From: Coemansia sp. RSA 1804
Lineage: Eukaryota > Kickxellomycota > Kickxellomycetes > Kickxellales > Kickxellaceae
NCBI GenBank assembly: GCA_027578815.1
Contig: JANBTH010000759.1
Coordinates: 1-11,698, forward strand
Length of the DNA stretch: 11,698 nt
Direction of reading: 5' to 3'
Positions 1 through 7,745 of this stretch are shown piece by piece (the first letter of the stretch is position 1; every line of letters begins with the position of its first letter). Under the pieces are notes generated by a model. It saw nothing but the letters and a program-made list of their open reading frames with translations. It was not told the DNA's origin and ran no database searches. The position numbers were made by a program, and so were the translations under genes.

Positions 1-1233
1 AGGCTGCATGTACCACTGACTAATCCCAATGGCAATGTGTTGATAAGCTGCTGGGTTCACTGCCTGTTCAAGACATTACTCTGTCTCTCACTTGAATATT
101 TCACAGAACTGATCAGAAGACCACACATGTTTTGTACCAGGGTCAGGACCTACAGCAATGCACTCTCATGTGTGGATAAAGATGAAGATGAAGATGAAGA
201 AGTGGATGTTGATGTGGATGTGAGCTACTGTTGTGGTGCAGGGAACTGCTTCTTGAGCCACACTTCCAGCTGGTCAACAAATGGCTGCACTAACCTCAGA
301 TAATAGACAACTAGCTCACCTACCTCATGTGGCACATACCAGCTAATAATCTTCATGACATTCATGACATAAAAGCTCTTGTGATATGCAGTTGCCAGGG
401 TGACCAGTCCATTCTCAATGAAGATGTTGCAATGCTGATTTGTTTCTGTGTTGACATGCTGGATGCTGAGCAGCTCAGGTGCTCTGGCAGGCTGGCCACT
501 TGTAATGTGCAACAGTACAGCCAGCTTTTCCTTAAAGCCCACAACCTGCTTGAGATAAGCATGGACCTTGGATGGTTGGAAGGAGTTTGTTCAAATAAAC
601 TGAGACTGCAGTCCTGGCTCAGCATGCACACATTCAATTAGCCACTGTGTGCCAACCACAGGCCATTTTGTCTGACTGTCAAGCAGAAAGTTCCAGCCAG
701 CCATCTCTTGTGAAGGGTCATCATAAAGCTTGCTCCATGGTATCACTGGTGCTGGCTTGCTGTCTCCACAAAACAGCAGCTGGTCTAAAACTCCCCAAGT
801 CATCCCAACCAGGCCATGAATAAATCCTCAAAAGTCCCCCATGGTAAAGTGAATGTCCTTGCACAGCAGCTCATCAGCCCCATGCCACATAATATGCCCA
901 GATGAAGTGGTGTTGAAGCTGACCTTCATCCCATATGTGTGCCAGTCAAGCAATGTCTGTATTGGGCCATGGCTGCCATGCACCATAAAACACTTGACCA
1001 TGCCCTTCACTGCTCCCACCTGCCTAGGAGTTCCTGATAGTGATGCTGCTTGAGGCCATCCTGCTGGCACTATCCTCATCCAAGTCTGGAAGGTCATCAT
1101 CTGCACTCTGCACTGCCCATGTCACTCTTGCCAGCTGCATCTGCCACATGCCAACAATCTGCCTGGCTGCTGGATCAAGCCAAAGAGCCTTTTCAACCAC
1201 AAAAAAGCATGCAATCTTGTTGACCCTTGACAG
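1..1233 (-). pseudogene. Decayed fungal RecQ/telomere-linked-helicase-associated protein (possibly tyrosine-recombinase-like), broken and running off the left edge
   Basis: Read on the minus strand, protein-like sequence runs in three blocks: 1233 to 1027, about 1022 to 228 in a second frame, and 150 to 1 back in the first phase. Recognisable segments in order are LARVTWAVQSADDDLPDLDE, LDWHTYGMKVSFNTTSSGHI with DIHFTMGDF, the GWNFL...WLIECV region, GQPARAPELLSIQHVNTE, VPHEVGELVVYYLRLVQPF, and AAYQHIAIGIS at the edge. From memory, these match a domain found in fungal proteins annotated as RecQ or telomere-linked helicases, sometimes regarded as Crypton-like; I could not search for it. In-frame stops are TGA at 1234-1236, 828-830, 591-593 and 88-90, TAG at 1024-1026 and 225-227, and TAA at 76-78. 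Frameshifts lie near 1022-1035 and 150-227. No CpG remains. It is a relic; the helicase part, if present, would lie left of base 1. Confidence 0.72.
180..222. repeat. Low-complexity GAT/GAA and GATGTG tract
   Basis: This is a short run of GATGAA units followed by GTGGATGTT-like units. On the minus strand it reads as a Ser run followed by Ser-Thr repeats. It lies where the decayed minus-strand protein changes frame, so slippage here may have caused that frameshift. Confidence 0.6.
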
Positions 1234-1269
1234 TCATAAAGGTTTTTACATGTTTAAAATAGAAGATTA

Positions 1270-2354
1270 AAAAGTTGGAACTAAAATGCTGATGCTCAAA
1301 TAACAAGGACAATAAGGTCTGATTTCAAAATAATCCTGACCAGGTTTACATAGAGATGTCAAAAACAATATGTCAGCATACAAACAAAGTGAAAAACTAT
1401 ATGAGGAAAAGAGGAAAAATAGTAAAGTGAATTGCTTGTTTATGTTTAGTTCAGATTTAATAACAAGTATTTATCTGCTTATAATGACAGCCTGTATTAC
1501 TTGTCAAAAAATATTTGAAACAGATAAGACTCCTTAGGCATTAAATTATATTTACTGTCATGTAATGATATCCTGGTAATTAAATAAGAAGAGGAGAGTT
1601 AATTTATTAGAGCCTTTCAATTTTAATGATATTCAGAAATGATTTACTTACATATTGAGACCTATCACACTAGTCAGTGTGACAAACTACTTGGATTTCC
1701 TTAGACTGGCAGATATTTAGTGTTTTAGTGTGGGCACACTCATTTTCAATAATAAATTAATGGTGGCACACTAATGTCCAGTTGCTTGAATGTTCACATT
1801 CAGTGGTTTTATGAGGTCTTATTGTGAATTAAGTTTAAATGAATAAACAGTTAATCATTTTGGTTCTTTCAATTTAATGAGTAATAATTTAATGAGTATG
1901 CTGACAGTTTTCTGTGTCATTGTACATTAAGGCTGATTGGCCAACAAATATTAATTAATTTCCAGATAGAACTTTTGTGTGGAAAAATGAATAAAATTAT
2001 CAAGTAAGTTGGAATTTGAACATGACTTTAGAGCACTTGTTCAAATTGGGGATTGAAAATACATATTAATTAAACTTGAAAACCAATTTCAGAATGTAAT
2101 ATGCTTGACTGTATTTTGAACCTTATAATGCCTTAAATTGTAAGTTGGGGAATTTTGCTTATCATATTAGTTGCATTATACATTTAATCAGAGAAAGGTA
2201 AACTGTAAGATAAACAGTATTAACAATGGTTGTGGTAATAAGATAGTATATATGTCAATCAATATTTCCAACTTTCATTTAAAATTTTATCTTTTGACCA
2301 TTTCTTCCAACACAAATTAATAATTAGCTAATAAGTAGAAAATTACACAAAACT
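1270..2354. other. AT-rich, CpG-free stretch with no gene seen
   Basis: I see no convincing reading frame or RNA gene here. The DNA is AT-rich and has no CpG at all. It holds a 7-bp perfect stem with a 4-nt loop at 1665-1682 and a 13-bp direct repeat at 1871-1883 and 1886-1898. Both are small enough to be chance. The stretch is probably old decayed repeat DNA, judged from its composition and its two decayed neighbours. Confidence 0.6.
1871..1898. repeat. 13-bp direct repeat in AT-rich DNA
   Basis: AATTTAATGAGTA occurs at 1871-1883 and again at 1886-1898. It looks like a local duplication, with no function suggested by its surroundings. Confidence 0.5.
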
Positions 2355-3313
2355 ATGCATAGATTGCAAATAGGAAGGGGATTACCATGGGCTCTTGTTA
2401 TGGCTACAGCTGCAAGGCATATAGATGGAGGTTTAAACAGGTTCCTTGTACAAAATGAGGGTATGGGTGACAATATAACTACACCTAGTAGTCCAAAAGT
2501 AGATAATGCAGGAAAAGTATTAGCTGGTGTAGAGAGATTTGGAATAAGTAAAAATTGTATGGAAAAAGGTATTAAATCCAGAAAATAAAGGAAGAAACCT
2601 TGAAAATAAAAAGGTAAACTCTAACAGATAAGAAGCTATTCCATTATTTTTTGTATAAGCTAATAACAAGCAGAGATTTTAGAAAGAGAGCATTTTTATA
2701 TTAAAGAGTCAAAATAAAAGAAAAATCTGATGAGAATTATGATTGTTGCACTTGTAATGGTTGAGCAGCTGAAATGGAAAATCCATGGCTAGAGCAAAGC
2801 AGGTAAGGCTTATGAATTTAATTTACAAAGGCATAATAATGAACAGTATGTCACAATTTATAAATGTAATTGGATTTCCAGATGGAATTAATCATTTCTG
2901 GAAATCATTGTTTGAAAGGTCTTTCTGAATTGGCTTTTTGTCATTTTTGATTGCTACAGAAAACTCATGCAATGGCCAGCCTGCAAAGAACTGACACTTT
3001 AGAAATAAACTTGTGGTTTTCCATAAAGCCATTGTAATGAACACTGCCTATAACTTTGAAAATCACAAAAAAGCAATCACCATGAATTCTTCAATCATTA
3101 ATTTCCAGGAAAAAGTATATTCAACCAGTAAAGCCAATCACATCTTTAATAATGTGACAGTCATACTTTTTTTAGATATTATACTGTTTAAAAAATGTTA
3201 GACCAGCTGCCAGAAATTCCTTGTGCATTTTCATTCCAGGAAGTAGTGCACAAGTGCCATTAGCACTCATTCTAAAGTACAATAGCAAAATCAATTATGC
3301 TGTACAAGTGTGA
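2355..3313 (+). pseudogene. Unrecognised decayed protein gene broken by TGA codons and frameshifts
   Basis: Several consecutive plus-strand stretches look coding although none is long. An open frame at 2355-2588 has a mixed, protein-like composition (for example LPWALVMATAARHIDGGLNR). It seems to shift at about 2569 into VLNPENKGRNLENKK (to 2613). A further piece at about 2711-2806 includes ENYDCCTCNG, then TGA (2762-2764), then AAEMENPWLEQSR. A long frame from 2848 to 3201 includes FINVIGFPDGINHFWKSLFE and KLVVFHKAIVMNTAYNFENH, interrupted by TGA at 2926-2928 and 2992-2994. A final shift in the A run near 3190 opens RPAARNSLCIFIPGSSAQV up to TGA at 3311-3313. Donor-like GTAAAC (2614) and CAGGTAAG (about 2799-2806) could be old intron borders. 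I do not recognise the family. All four internal stops are TGA, consistent with CGA decay or, less likely, with a code that reads TGA as Trp. Confidence 0.4.
2873..2906. repeat. 10-bp perfect inverted repeat
   Basis: GATTTCCAGA (2873-2882) pairs with TCTGGAAATC (2897-2906) across a 14-nt spacer. It lies inside the decayed plus-strand reading frame and may simply be coding coincidence. Confidence 0.45.
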
Positions 3314-3384
3314 CATTGTTTGTTTGCTTTTTTTTTACATGAATTAACATAGGCATCACATAACACAATTATTCTAAAATAAAC

Positions 3385-3390
3385 TTTATT
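3385..3390 (-). terminator. Candidate polyadenylation signal for the small Cys-rich ORF
   Basis: The minus strand reads AATAAA about 77 nt beyond the TAG stop of the Cys-rich reading frame. This is suitable spacing for a short 3' UTR, but AATAAA is common by chance in such AT-rich DNA. Confidence 0.3.
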
Positions 3391-3466
3391 GCTTTACTTG
3401 TCTCTGTATATTTCAATGTCCTCAGTATATAAAATAAAATAAGCCTAGCTAACATAGTATTGGTAG

Positions 3467-3622
3467 CTACTTTGGTTTTGATGAACTACTAACACAATTT
3501 GCACATACATTTGAGCTTATAAGAGGCATATCACATTGCCCATATGGACAATTTCCAAAGGTTTCTTTACCACATTCACGACAGGTATTTTTGCATTTAC
3601 ATGCCTGACCAAGATTTGACAT
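3467..3622 (-). CDS. Small cysteine-rich protein, 51 aa, unknown (metallothionein-like or metal-binding candidate)
   Basis: This is a complete ATG-to-TAG frame of 51 codons. Eight of its 51 residues are Cys, spaced C-x-C-x3-C-x2-C-x7-C-x4-C-x9-C-x2-C (residues 8, 10, 14, 17, 25, 30, 40 and 43), beginning around ACKCKNTCRECGKETFGNC. Paired CxC and CxxC motifs suggest metal binding; I cannot assign a family. It has no His, no signal peptide and a Ser/Lys tail. An in-frame TAA lies 10 codons upstream, so the ATG at 3622 is the first start. A TATATAA element sits only a few bases upstream, which is very close for a TATA box. The only CpG between bases 1 and 3951 is the CGT codon for Arg15. It could be a real small gene beside the decayed block, a terminal exon, or a chance frame; the Cys density argues against chance. 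Confidence 0.45.
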   Translation of the reverse strand: MSNLGQACKCKNTCRECGKETFGNCPYGQCDMPLISSNVCANCVSSSSKPK

Positions 3623-4183
3623 CTTTATATAAACCTGCTTTAATGAATATTATATTTGTATGTAGCTGTAGGAATATTGCAAGGTGAATTGGTTATTTGA
3701 TAATTTACTTACATTTTTCAGGAAACATACTTTCATTTTATATTTCAGAATTTGCTACATTTTACAAATTTGATGTGCACAGTATATTTTAATGTGCTAG
3801 TGCTTTTTCCAGTGAAATTGTTATTAAAATTTAATATACCATCTAATTAACTGTTGGGTTTATTGATATCTGAATAATAATTGTATATATTAATGTTAAT
3901 TAATTAAAAAGCAAACTTTGCAGTTTGTTGACAGACATCCTTAATCTTGGTCGTGTAAAAATGTAGTCAGATGATTAATTTTCATATTAGAATGCGGATA
4001 ACAAGAAAGTGCTGTTCTAAATTTTTATTATTTATTCAAAAAACGTTTACTGAAAAGTGCTAGTAATAAACTGATTGCACAACATGGCATCAACAGTACG
4101 TACATGGCCAATACATTTAAGCTAAATTAATGCTGTTGGCAACTTCTGTTATACTACTCCTTTTTAGTATCTTTTTCTCCTCA
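3623..4183. other. AT-rich intergenic region between the Cys-rich ORF and the membrane-protein gene
   Basis: No gene is seen. CpG reappears at 3952-3953 and becomes regular from there, so the change from CpG-less to ordinary DNA falls in this spacer. The right part holds the probable 3' UTR of the minus-strand membrane-protein gene. Confidence 0.6.
4028..4036 (-). terminator. Candidate polyadenylation signal of the four-TM protein gene
   Basis: The minus strand reads AATAAATAATAAA here, about 150 nt past the TAA stop of the membrane-protein gene. It is a plausible AATAAA-type 3'-end signal in an AT-rich trailer. Confidence 0.4.
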
Positions 4184-4678
4184 TTATCCTTCTCCTCCTG
4201 TTGTTGATGCTGCTACTTCTGGTTCTGCCGGTGCTTCTTCTGGCTGGTTGTTCATTTCAAAAACAAGATAGACAATTGAATATGAAGCTACAATTATCAG
4301 ATATGTGATGGCAAGTCCCTGGCAAACCTTGCCAATTGTACTTGGGTTTTTGGCAATAAGTAGAACCGTTGTTGCTGGGTCAAAGTATACTACTGAGCAA
4401 GCAACAAGCATAAAAATGATATAATGGGCTGCATAACCTATGCGGACACTTAATTTCTCATCAGGCACTGTATTTATAATACGAAATGCAGTATATAGCG
4501 ATGTAATACATACAACAGCGCGCACTACATAGGTTGCATTATACCAGTATGGCTTTTTTATCGAAGCTCCAGGCTGTGTATCGTATACACTTAGCAGCGA
4601 GATAAGCATTACATTCATAAACGCTGGTATTAATGACGTTCTCTTACACAGAGAAAACCAATTCACCGACAGCGGCAT
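4184..4678 (-). CDS. Four-pass membrane protein of unknown function, 164 aa
   Basis: This is an intact ATG-to-TAA frame on the minus strand. Four hydrophobic segments can be seen at about residues 16-32, 48-68, 81-99 and 121-141, separated by short polar loops such as INTVPDEKLSVR and AKNPSTIGK. The tail (about 142-164) is acidic and low in complexity (QPEEAPAEPEVAAS), probably a soluble end. There is no cleavable signal peptide pattern. I do not recognise the family and found no catalytic motif. The frame has normal CpG content, unlike the DNA to its left, and an AATAAA element about 150 nt past its stop. The gene is divergent from the cullin gene and shares about 0.65 kb of upstream DNA with it. 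An upstream exon cannot be excluded, because the N-terminus before the first hydrophobic segment is short. Confidence 0.72.
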   Translation of the reverse strand: MPLSVNWFSLCKRTSLIPAFMNVMLISLLSVYDTQPGASIKKPYWYNATYVVRAVVCITSLYTAFRIINTVPDEKLSVRIGYAAHYIIFMLVACSVVYFDPATTVLLIAKNPSTIGKVCQGLAITYLIIVASYSIVYLVFEMNNQPEEAPAEPEVAASTTGGEG

Positions 4679-4865
4679 TATAAGAAAAATATATGTAAGC
4701 TTGTCAAAAAAGAAAAAAGTTAAATGAAAGAGATAAAGAGAAAAGATGTTAAGAGGTGTGCAATATCTCTTTATCTGTATGTTGGGGCAAGGAAAATGTT
4801 AAAACGGAAACGTAAAGCCGATGAAAGAGGGAGACATTCATTCCACTCGTTTTTTTGGACTTTAG

Positions 4866-4877
4866 ATGGGGCCCCAT
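4866..4877. promoter_or_regulatory. 12-bp perfect palindrome ATGGGGCCCCAT
   Basis: This is a perfect dyad between two divergent genes, GC-rich within AT-rich flanks. It could be a dimeric factor site, but a few 12-bp palindromes are expected by chance in a window of this size. Confidence 0.25.
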
Positions 4878-5108
4878 TACGTATAATTTTCTACTCTTTG
4901 AGGCCGCTAATATTGATTTTGTATGCAAACCATATGATGACAATGTCTGGTTTTGCATAGTCATTTGAGCTCAATATTCCGAGTCAGTTTTGAAGTTAGC
5001 AGATTAGTGTTTGATTAAAAGATGTTTTTAATTTATACCCCAAAGGAAAGAGAACTCGCGTTAGATAAAAAGTTCACGACTCTAAACCTTTGGCAACTAC
5101 TTTGTGCA

Positions 5109-5116
5109 TATAAAAT
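5109..5116 (+). promoter_or_regulatory. TATA-like element upstream of the cullin gene
   Basis: TATAAAAT lies about 220 nt before the preferred ATG (5331) and about 75 nt before an earlier in-frame ATG (5184). It is the best TATA match in the shared upstream region. Confidence 0.35.
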
Positions 5117-5161
5117 CTTCATTATTAAAGCGTTTTGTTGAGCAACGAATAGACATCACAC

Positions 5162-5176
5162 ATGACATCTGCATAA
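5162..5176 (+). other. Tiny upstream reading frame (4 codons plus stop) in the cullin leader
   Basis: ATG ACA TCT GCA TAA lies between the TATA-like element and the cullin starts. If the transcript begins upstream of it, it could lower initiation at the next ATG and favour later starts. There is no direct evidence that it is translated. Confidence 0.25.
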
Positions 5177-5330
5177 ACCATACATGTCGTCTATCAAAAT
5201 AACGATTAAAGATGAGCGAGCGCGATTCATTATTATTATTCCTTTCTTTTCTTTCTTTTATTTGCAACTAGTTTTTTTTATTTTTTTGTCGGGTAACGCA
5301 GCTTCTACTATTTTCATTGCAGAGAACAGC

Positions 5331-7745
5331 ATGACCCAGACATCGGGCAACGCCAGTACAGCCGCCATGGATCTGCTCAAGGAAAAACTGGACAAAATTA
5401 TTGTGCGTGAGCTTCCCTTTACGTATAAAGAGTACATTGACATCAGCGACACTATTAATAAGCAGGTGCTGGATCCGGACATTAAGCCGCCATTTCTTAG
5501 TAAAGACGTTAAAAATGCAGAGTCTATTGCACAGACATATCGAGGACGTAGAATGCACAACTGGTTCATCGCGTATATTACCCGCTTTGCCAAGAGCCTG
5601 GCAGCCGAGGCAAGCAACTATACTGATGGAGCGCTTCTTTGTTTTTACACTAGAAAGTGGAGCCACTTTTATCTAAACTCTAGAGCCGTTGGACGACTGT
5701 TTGTTTCAGTCGAGATCGAGTGGATTGCGGTCGAGCGCAAGTTCAATCCAGAATTCCCGACTATTGAGGAAACGATGTACCAGCTGTGGTACCTGCACTT
5801 TGTATGTGCTATCTCTAACAGGCTTTCCGGCGCAGTGATGTGTTTGCTTCAGCTGGAACAGAAGGGACATGTGGCTGATCGCAGTGTCCTCGAGAGTGCT
5901 TGGCATGCATTGTCAGAGCTAAGACCAAAGGGTATAAAGGAAATCCAGACTTTTTTTCGCACAAACAGTGGGGTGTATATTCTGCTTTACGAGGGTCCAT
6001 ATATCGAAACTGTGCTTGCATTTATGAAACGTGAATTGAGCGGACTAGACATGACTGGGAACAGCAGTGGTTATATCACACGGCTGGACGGACTTATCAA
6101 GGCGGAAGAGACTCGTGCAGAACATTATCTACATCCGGCGTCCTTGCATATTTTGCGTTGCGAGATTCAGAACCATTTTGTGGTCAAAAGGTTAAAGATG
6201 ATTGCAGAAACCATCACAAGCTTTCTTTCAGAATCAGAGCGGCATTCAGAAGTGATTCGAAAGGCGTTTCTGCTAATTTGGCGGTACAAGGGTGGTTCTT
6301 ACATGGAACGTATCTGCTCCGCGTTGAAGATTGAAGCGCGAAATAACATAATCAACAGCTTCCATGCGGTCAATTATATCGACAACTTTACACAGTCTGC
6401 GCTGACCCTTGTGAAAACTCTTGCTCGGGCAAACAATAAGAATAGACAAACAGCTGAAGAGCTGTTTTCCGTTGACGGGTCTTTAGACGACAGATTTTCA
6501 GTAACGCTGGAAATTGCTTTTCGTGAGGCAATCAGTTCTGACAGTTTTGCACGTGTGTACGGCCACCAGCCAGCAAAGCTATTTGCCGAGTATTGCAACA
6601 TCAGCTTGAACAAGCACCGTGCTGCTAGGCTTATTGATTGCAGGGAGTTGGTTGCGGATCAGGACTTGGAAGCCCAGGCACTGAATGAAATCCAGCAATT
6701 GCAAGCCATTATATTCTCATTTAACAACAAGTTTGAGCTGTTTATGTATTACGAAATGTTACTTGCGCGTCGCTTGGTTTCTAACCAGTATATTTCGCTA
6801 GAGCTTGAGCGTCGCGCATTGCAGGACCTCAAACTGTCGCACATTCTTGTAGGCCATGCTGACAGCTCCTTCCGGATGATCTCGGATAAGATAGGTAGTG
6901 ATGCCATTACTCAAAAGTTTATTGACTGTTTGGCCCGCAACTCTTCTGGCCCACAGCCTGCAAAAGTCGACATTAGCGTGTGCGTCTTTGGCTCCTCGGT
7001 TTGGCCACACGCCATGCAGCAAACACCCGAAGACAGCATGAGGCTTCCTGAAATTATATCAAGCCTCTATGATAGCTTTGAGAGTTTCTATCGGCGGGAA
7101 TACCACATGAAGCGGGAAATAAGCTGGAACTGGAGATATTCTACGGCTACTGTGAAGATTTACTTTCCACACACCAGAAGCAAAAGAGCAGCAGAGTCGG
7201 GATATACATTTGTCCTGAACATGTATCAGCTTGCCATATTGACGCTGTTTATTAAGCCAAGAGGATTTGGAACAGACAACAGTGCCTCCGTAGACACGCA
7301 TTACATGACATTTGATCAGATACGCCAGGCAACACAAATGAAAATTGCCAGACTTAGGTCGGAAGTGAGTATACTGGTGAGAACCAAAATTCTTGTTGAT
7401 GCTGGCAACCAAACCCTCTTTCTTAACCATCGGTTCAGCCCGAAAAGAAGCTTCTTTAACATTTCCACAGTGCGTCGCATACAGAAGATAAGCGAAGAAA
7501 ATCTGGCTCTGCGGTTTTTGGACAGGGAGCGCTCTCTTCTGATTCAAGCGCAAGCAATTCGCCTACTCAAGCATAGCGGAAAGCTTTGTTTTAATGAGTT
7601 GTTTGACAAGGTTTCCAATAATCTTACGGGCTTCTTTGATGTGAAATTGGCCGATTTCAAGAATGCTATTGAAAGCCTTTTTATAAAAAACTTTCTGAAG
7701 CGAGACGATGACAACAGGGATTTGTTAGTTTATATTGCTTTGTAA
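5331..7745 (+). CDS. Cullin, CUL1/Cdc53-like scaffold of a cullin-RING ubiquitin ligase
   Basis: Cullins hold a substrate adaptor at their N-terminus and an Rbx-type RING protein at their C-terminus, and are activated by NEDD8. Numbering from the ATG at 5331 (804 aa), the N-terminal repeats include ALLCFYTRKWSHFY and EETRAEHYLHPAS, which resemble CUL1. The cullin homology domain includes FELFMYYEMLLARRLV (about 468-483) and VFGSSVWPH (about 552-560). The C-terminal winged-helix neddylation domain has DRERSLLIQAQAIRLLKHSG, with the acceptor Lys at 747 (codon 7569-7571). The LLIQA pattern favours CUL1 over CUL3 or CUL4. The frame extends up to 5184, but that part encodes a T-rich, chance-like hydrophobic run, so I prefer 5331 (A at -3). 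A second start at 5367 lies in a perfect GCCGCCATGG context. No introns are apparent. The sequence is divergent, so the subfamily is less certain than the family. Confidence 0.92.
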   Translation: MTQTSGNASTAAMDLLKEKLDKIIVRELPFTYKEYIDISDTINKQVLDPDIKPPFLSKDVKNAESIAQTYRGRRMHNWFIAYITRFAKSLAAEASNYTDGALLCFYTRKWSHFYLNSRAVGRLFVSVEIEWIAVERKFNPEFPTIEETMYQLWYLHFVCAISNRLSGAVMCLLQLEQKGHVADRSVLESAWHALSELRPKGIKEIQTFFRTNSGVYILLYEGPYIETVLAFMKRELSGLDMTGNSSGYITRLDGLIKAEETRAEHYLHPASLHILRCEIQNHFVVKRLKMIAETITSFLSESERHSEVIRKAFLLIWRYKGGSYMERICSALKIEARNNIINSFHAVNYIDNFTQSALTLVKTLARANNKNRQTAEELFSVDGSLDDRFSVTLEIAFREAISSDSFARVYGHQPAKLFAEYCNISLNKHRAARLIDCRELVADQDLEAQALNEIQQLQAIIFSFNNKFELFMYYEMLLARRLVSNQYISLELERRALQDLKLSHILVGHADSSFRMISDKIGSDAITQKFIDCLARNSSGPQPAKVDISVCVFGSSVWPHAMQQTPEDSMRLPEIISSLYDSFESFYRREYHMKREISWNWRYSTATVKIYFPHTRSKRAAESGYTFVLNMYQLAILTLFIKPRGFGTDNSASVDTHYMTFDQIRQATQMKIARLRSEVSILVRTKILVDAGNQTLFLNHRFSPKRSFFNISTVRRIQKISEENLALRFLDRERSLLIQAQAIRLLKHSGKLCFNELFDKVSNNLTGFFDVKLADFKNAIESLFIKNFLKRDDDNRDLLVYIAL

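Larger units (their letters stand above)
4679..5330. promoter_or_regulatory. Divergent intergenic region between the membrane-protein gene and the cullin
   Basis: No convincing gene is seen. The region contains an A-rich stretch next to the minus-strand start, a 12-bp palindrome (4866-4877), a TATA-like element (5109-5116), a five-codon upstream reading frame (5162-5176) and a long pyrimidine/T-rich tract (about 5226-5290) before the preferred cullin start. It probably carries both promoters. Confidence 0.55.

Noticed and set aside
1665..1760. Hairpin TCACACT...AGTGTGA followed by CAGTGTGACAAACTACTTGG, resembling a Tc1/mariner-type terminal repeat
   Set aside because: I could not find an inverted partner in the window, nor a transposase motif between candidate ends, so it is not reported as an element.
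4724..4964. Overlapping short frames on both strands in the promoter region left of the cullin
   Set aside because: Their composition is basic and hydrophobic without domain-like order, they lie in a divergent promoter, and neither has supporting signals.
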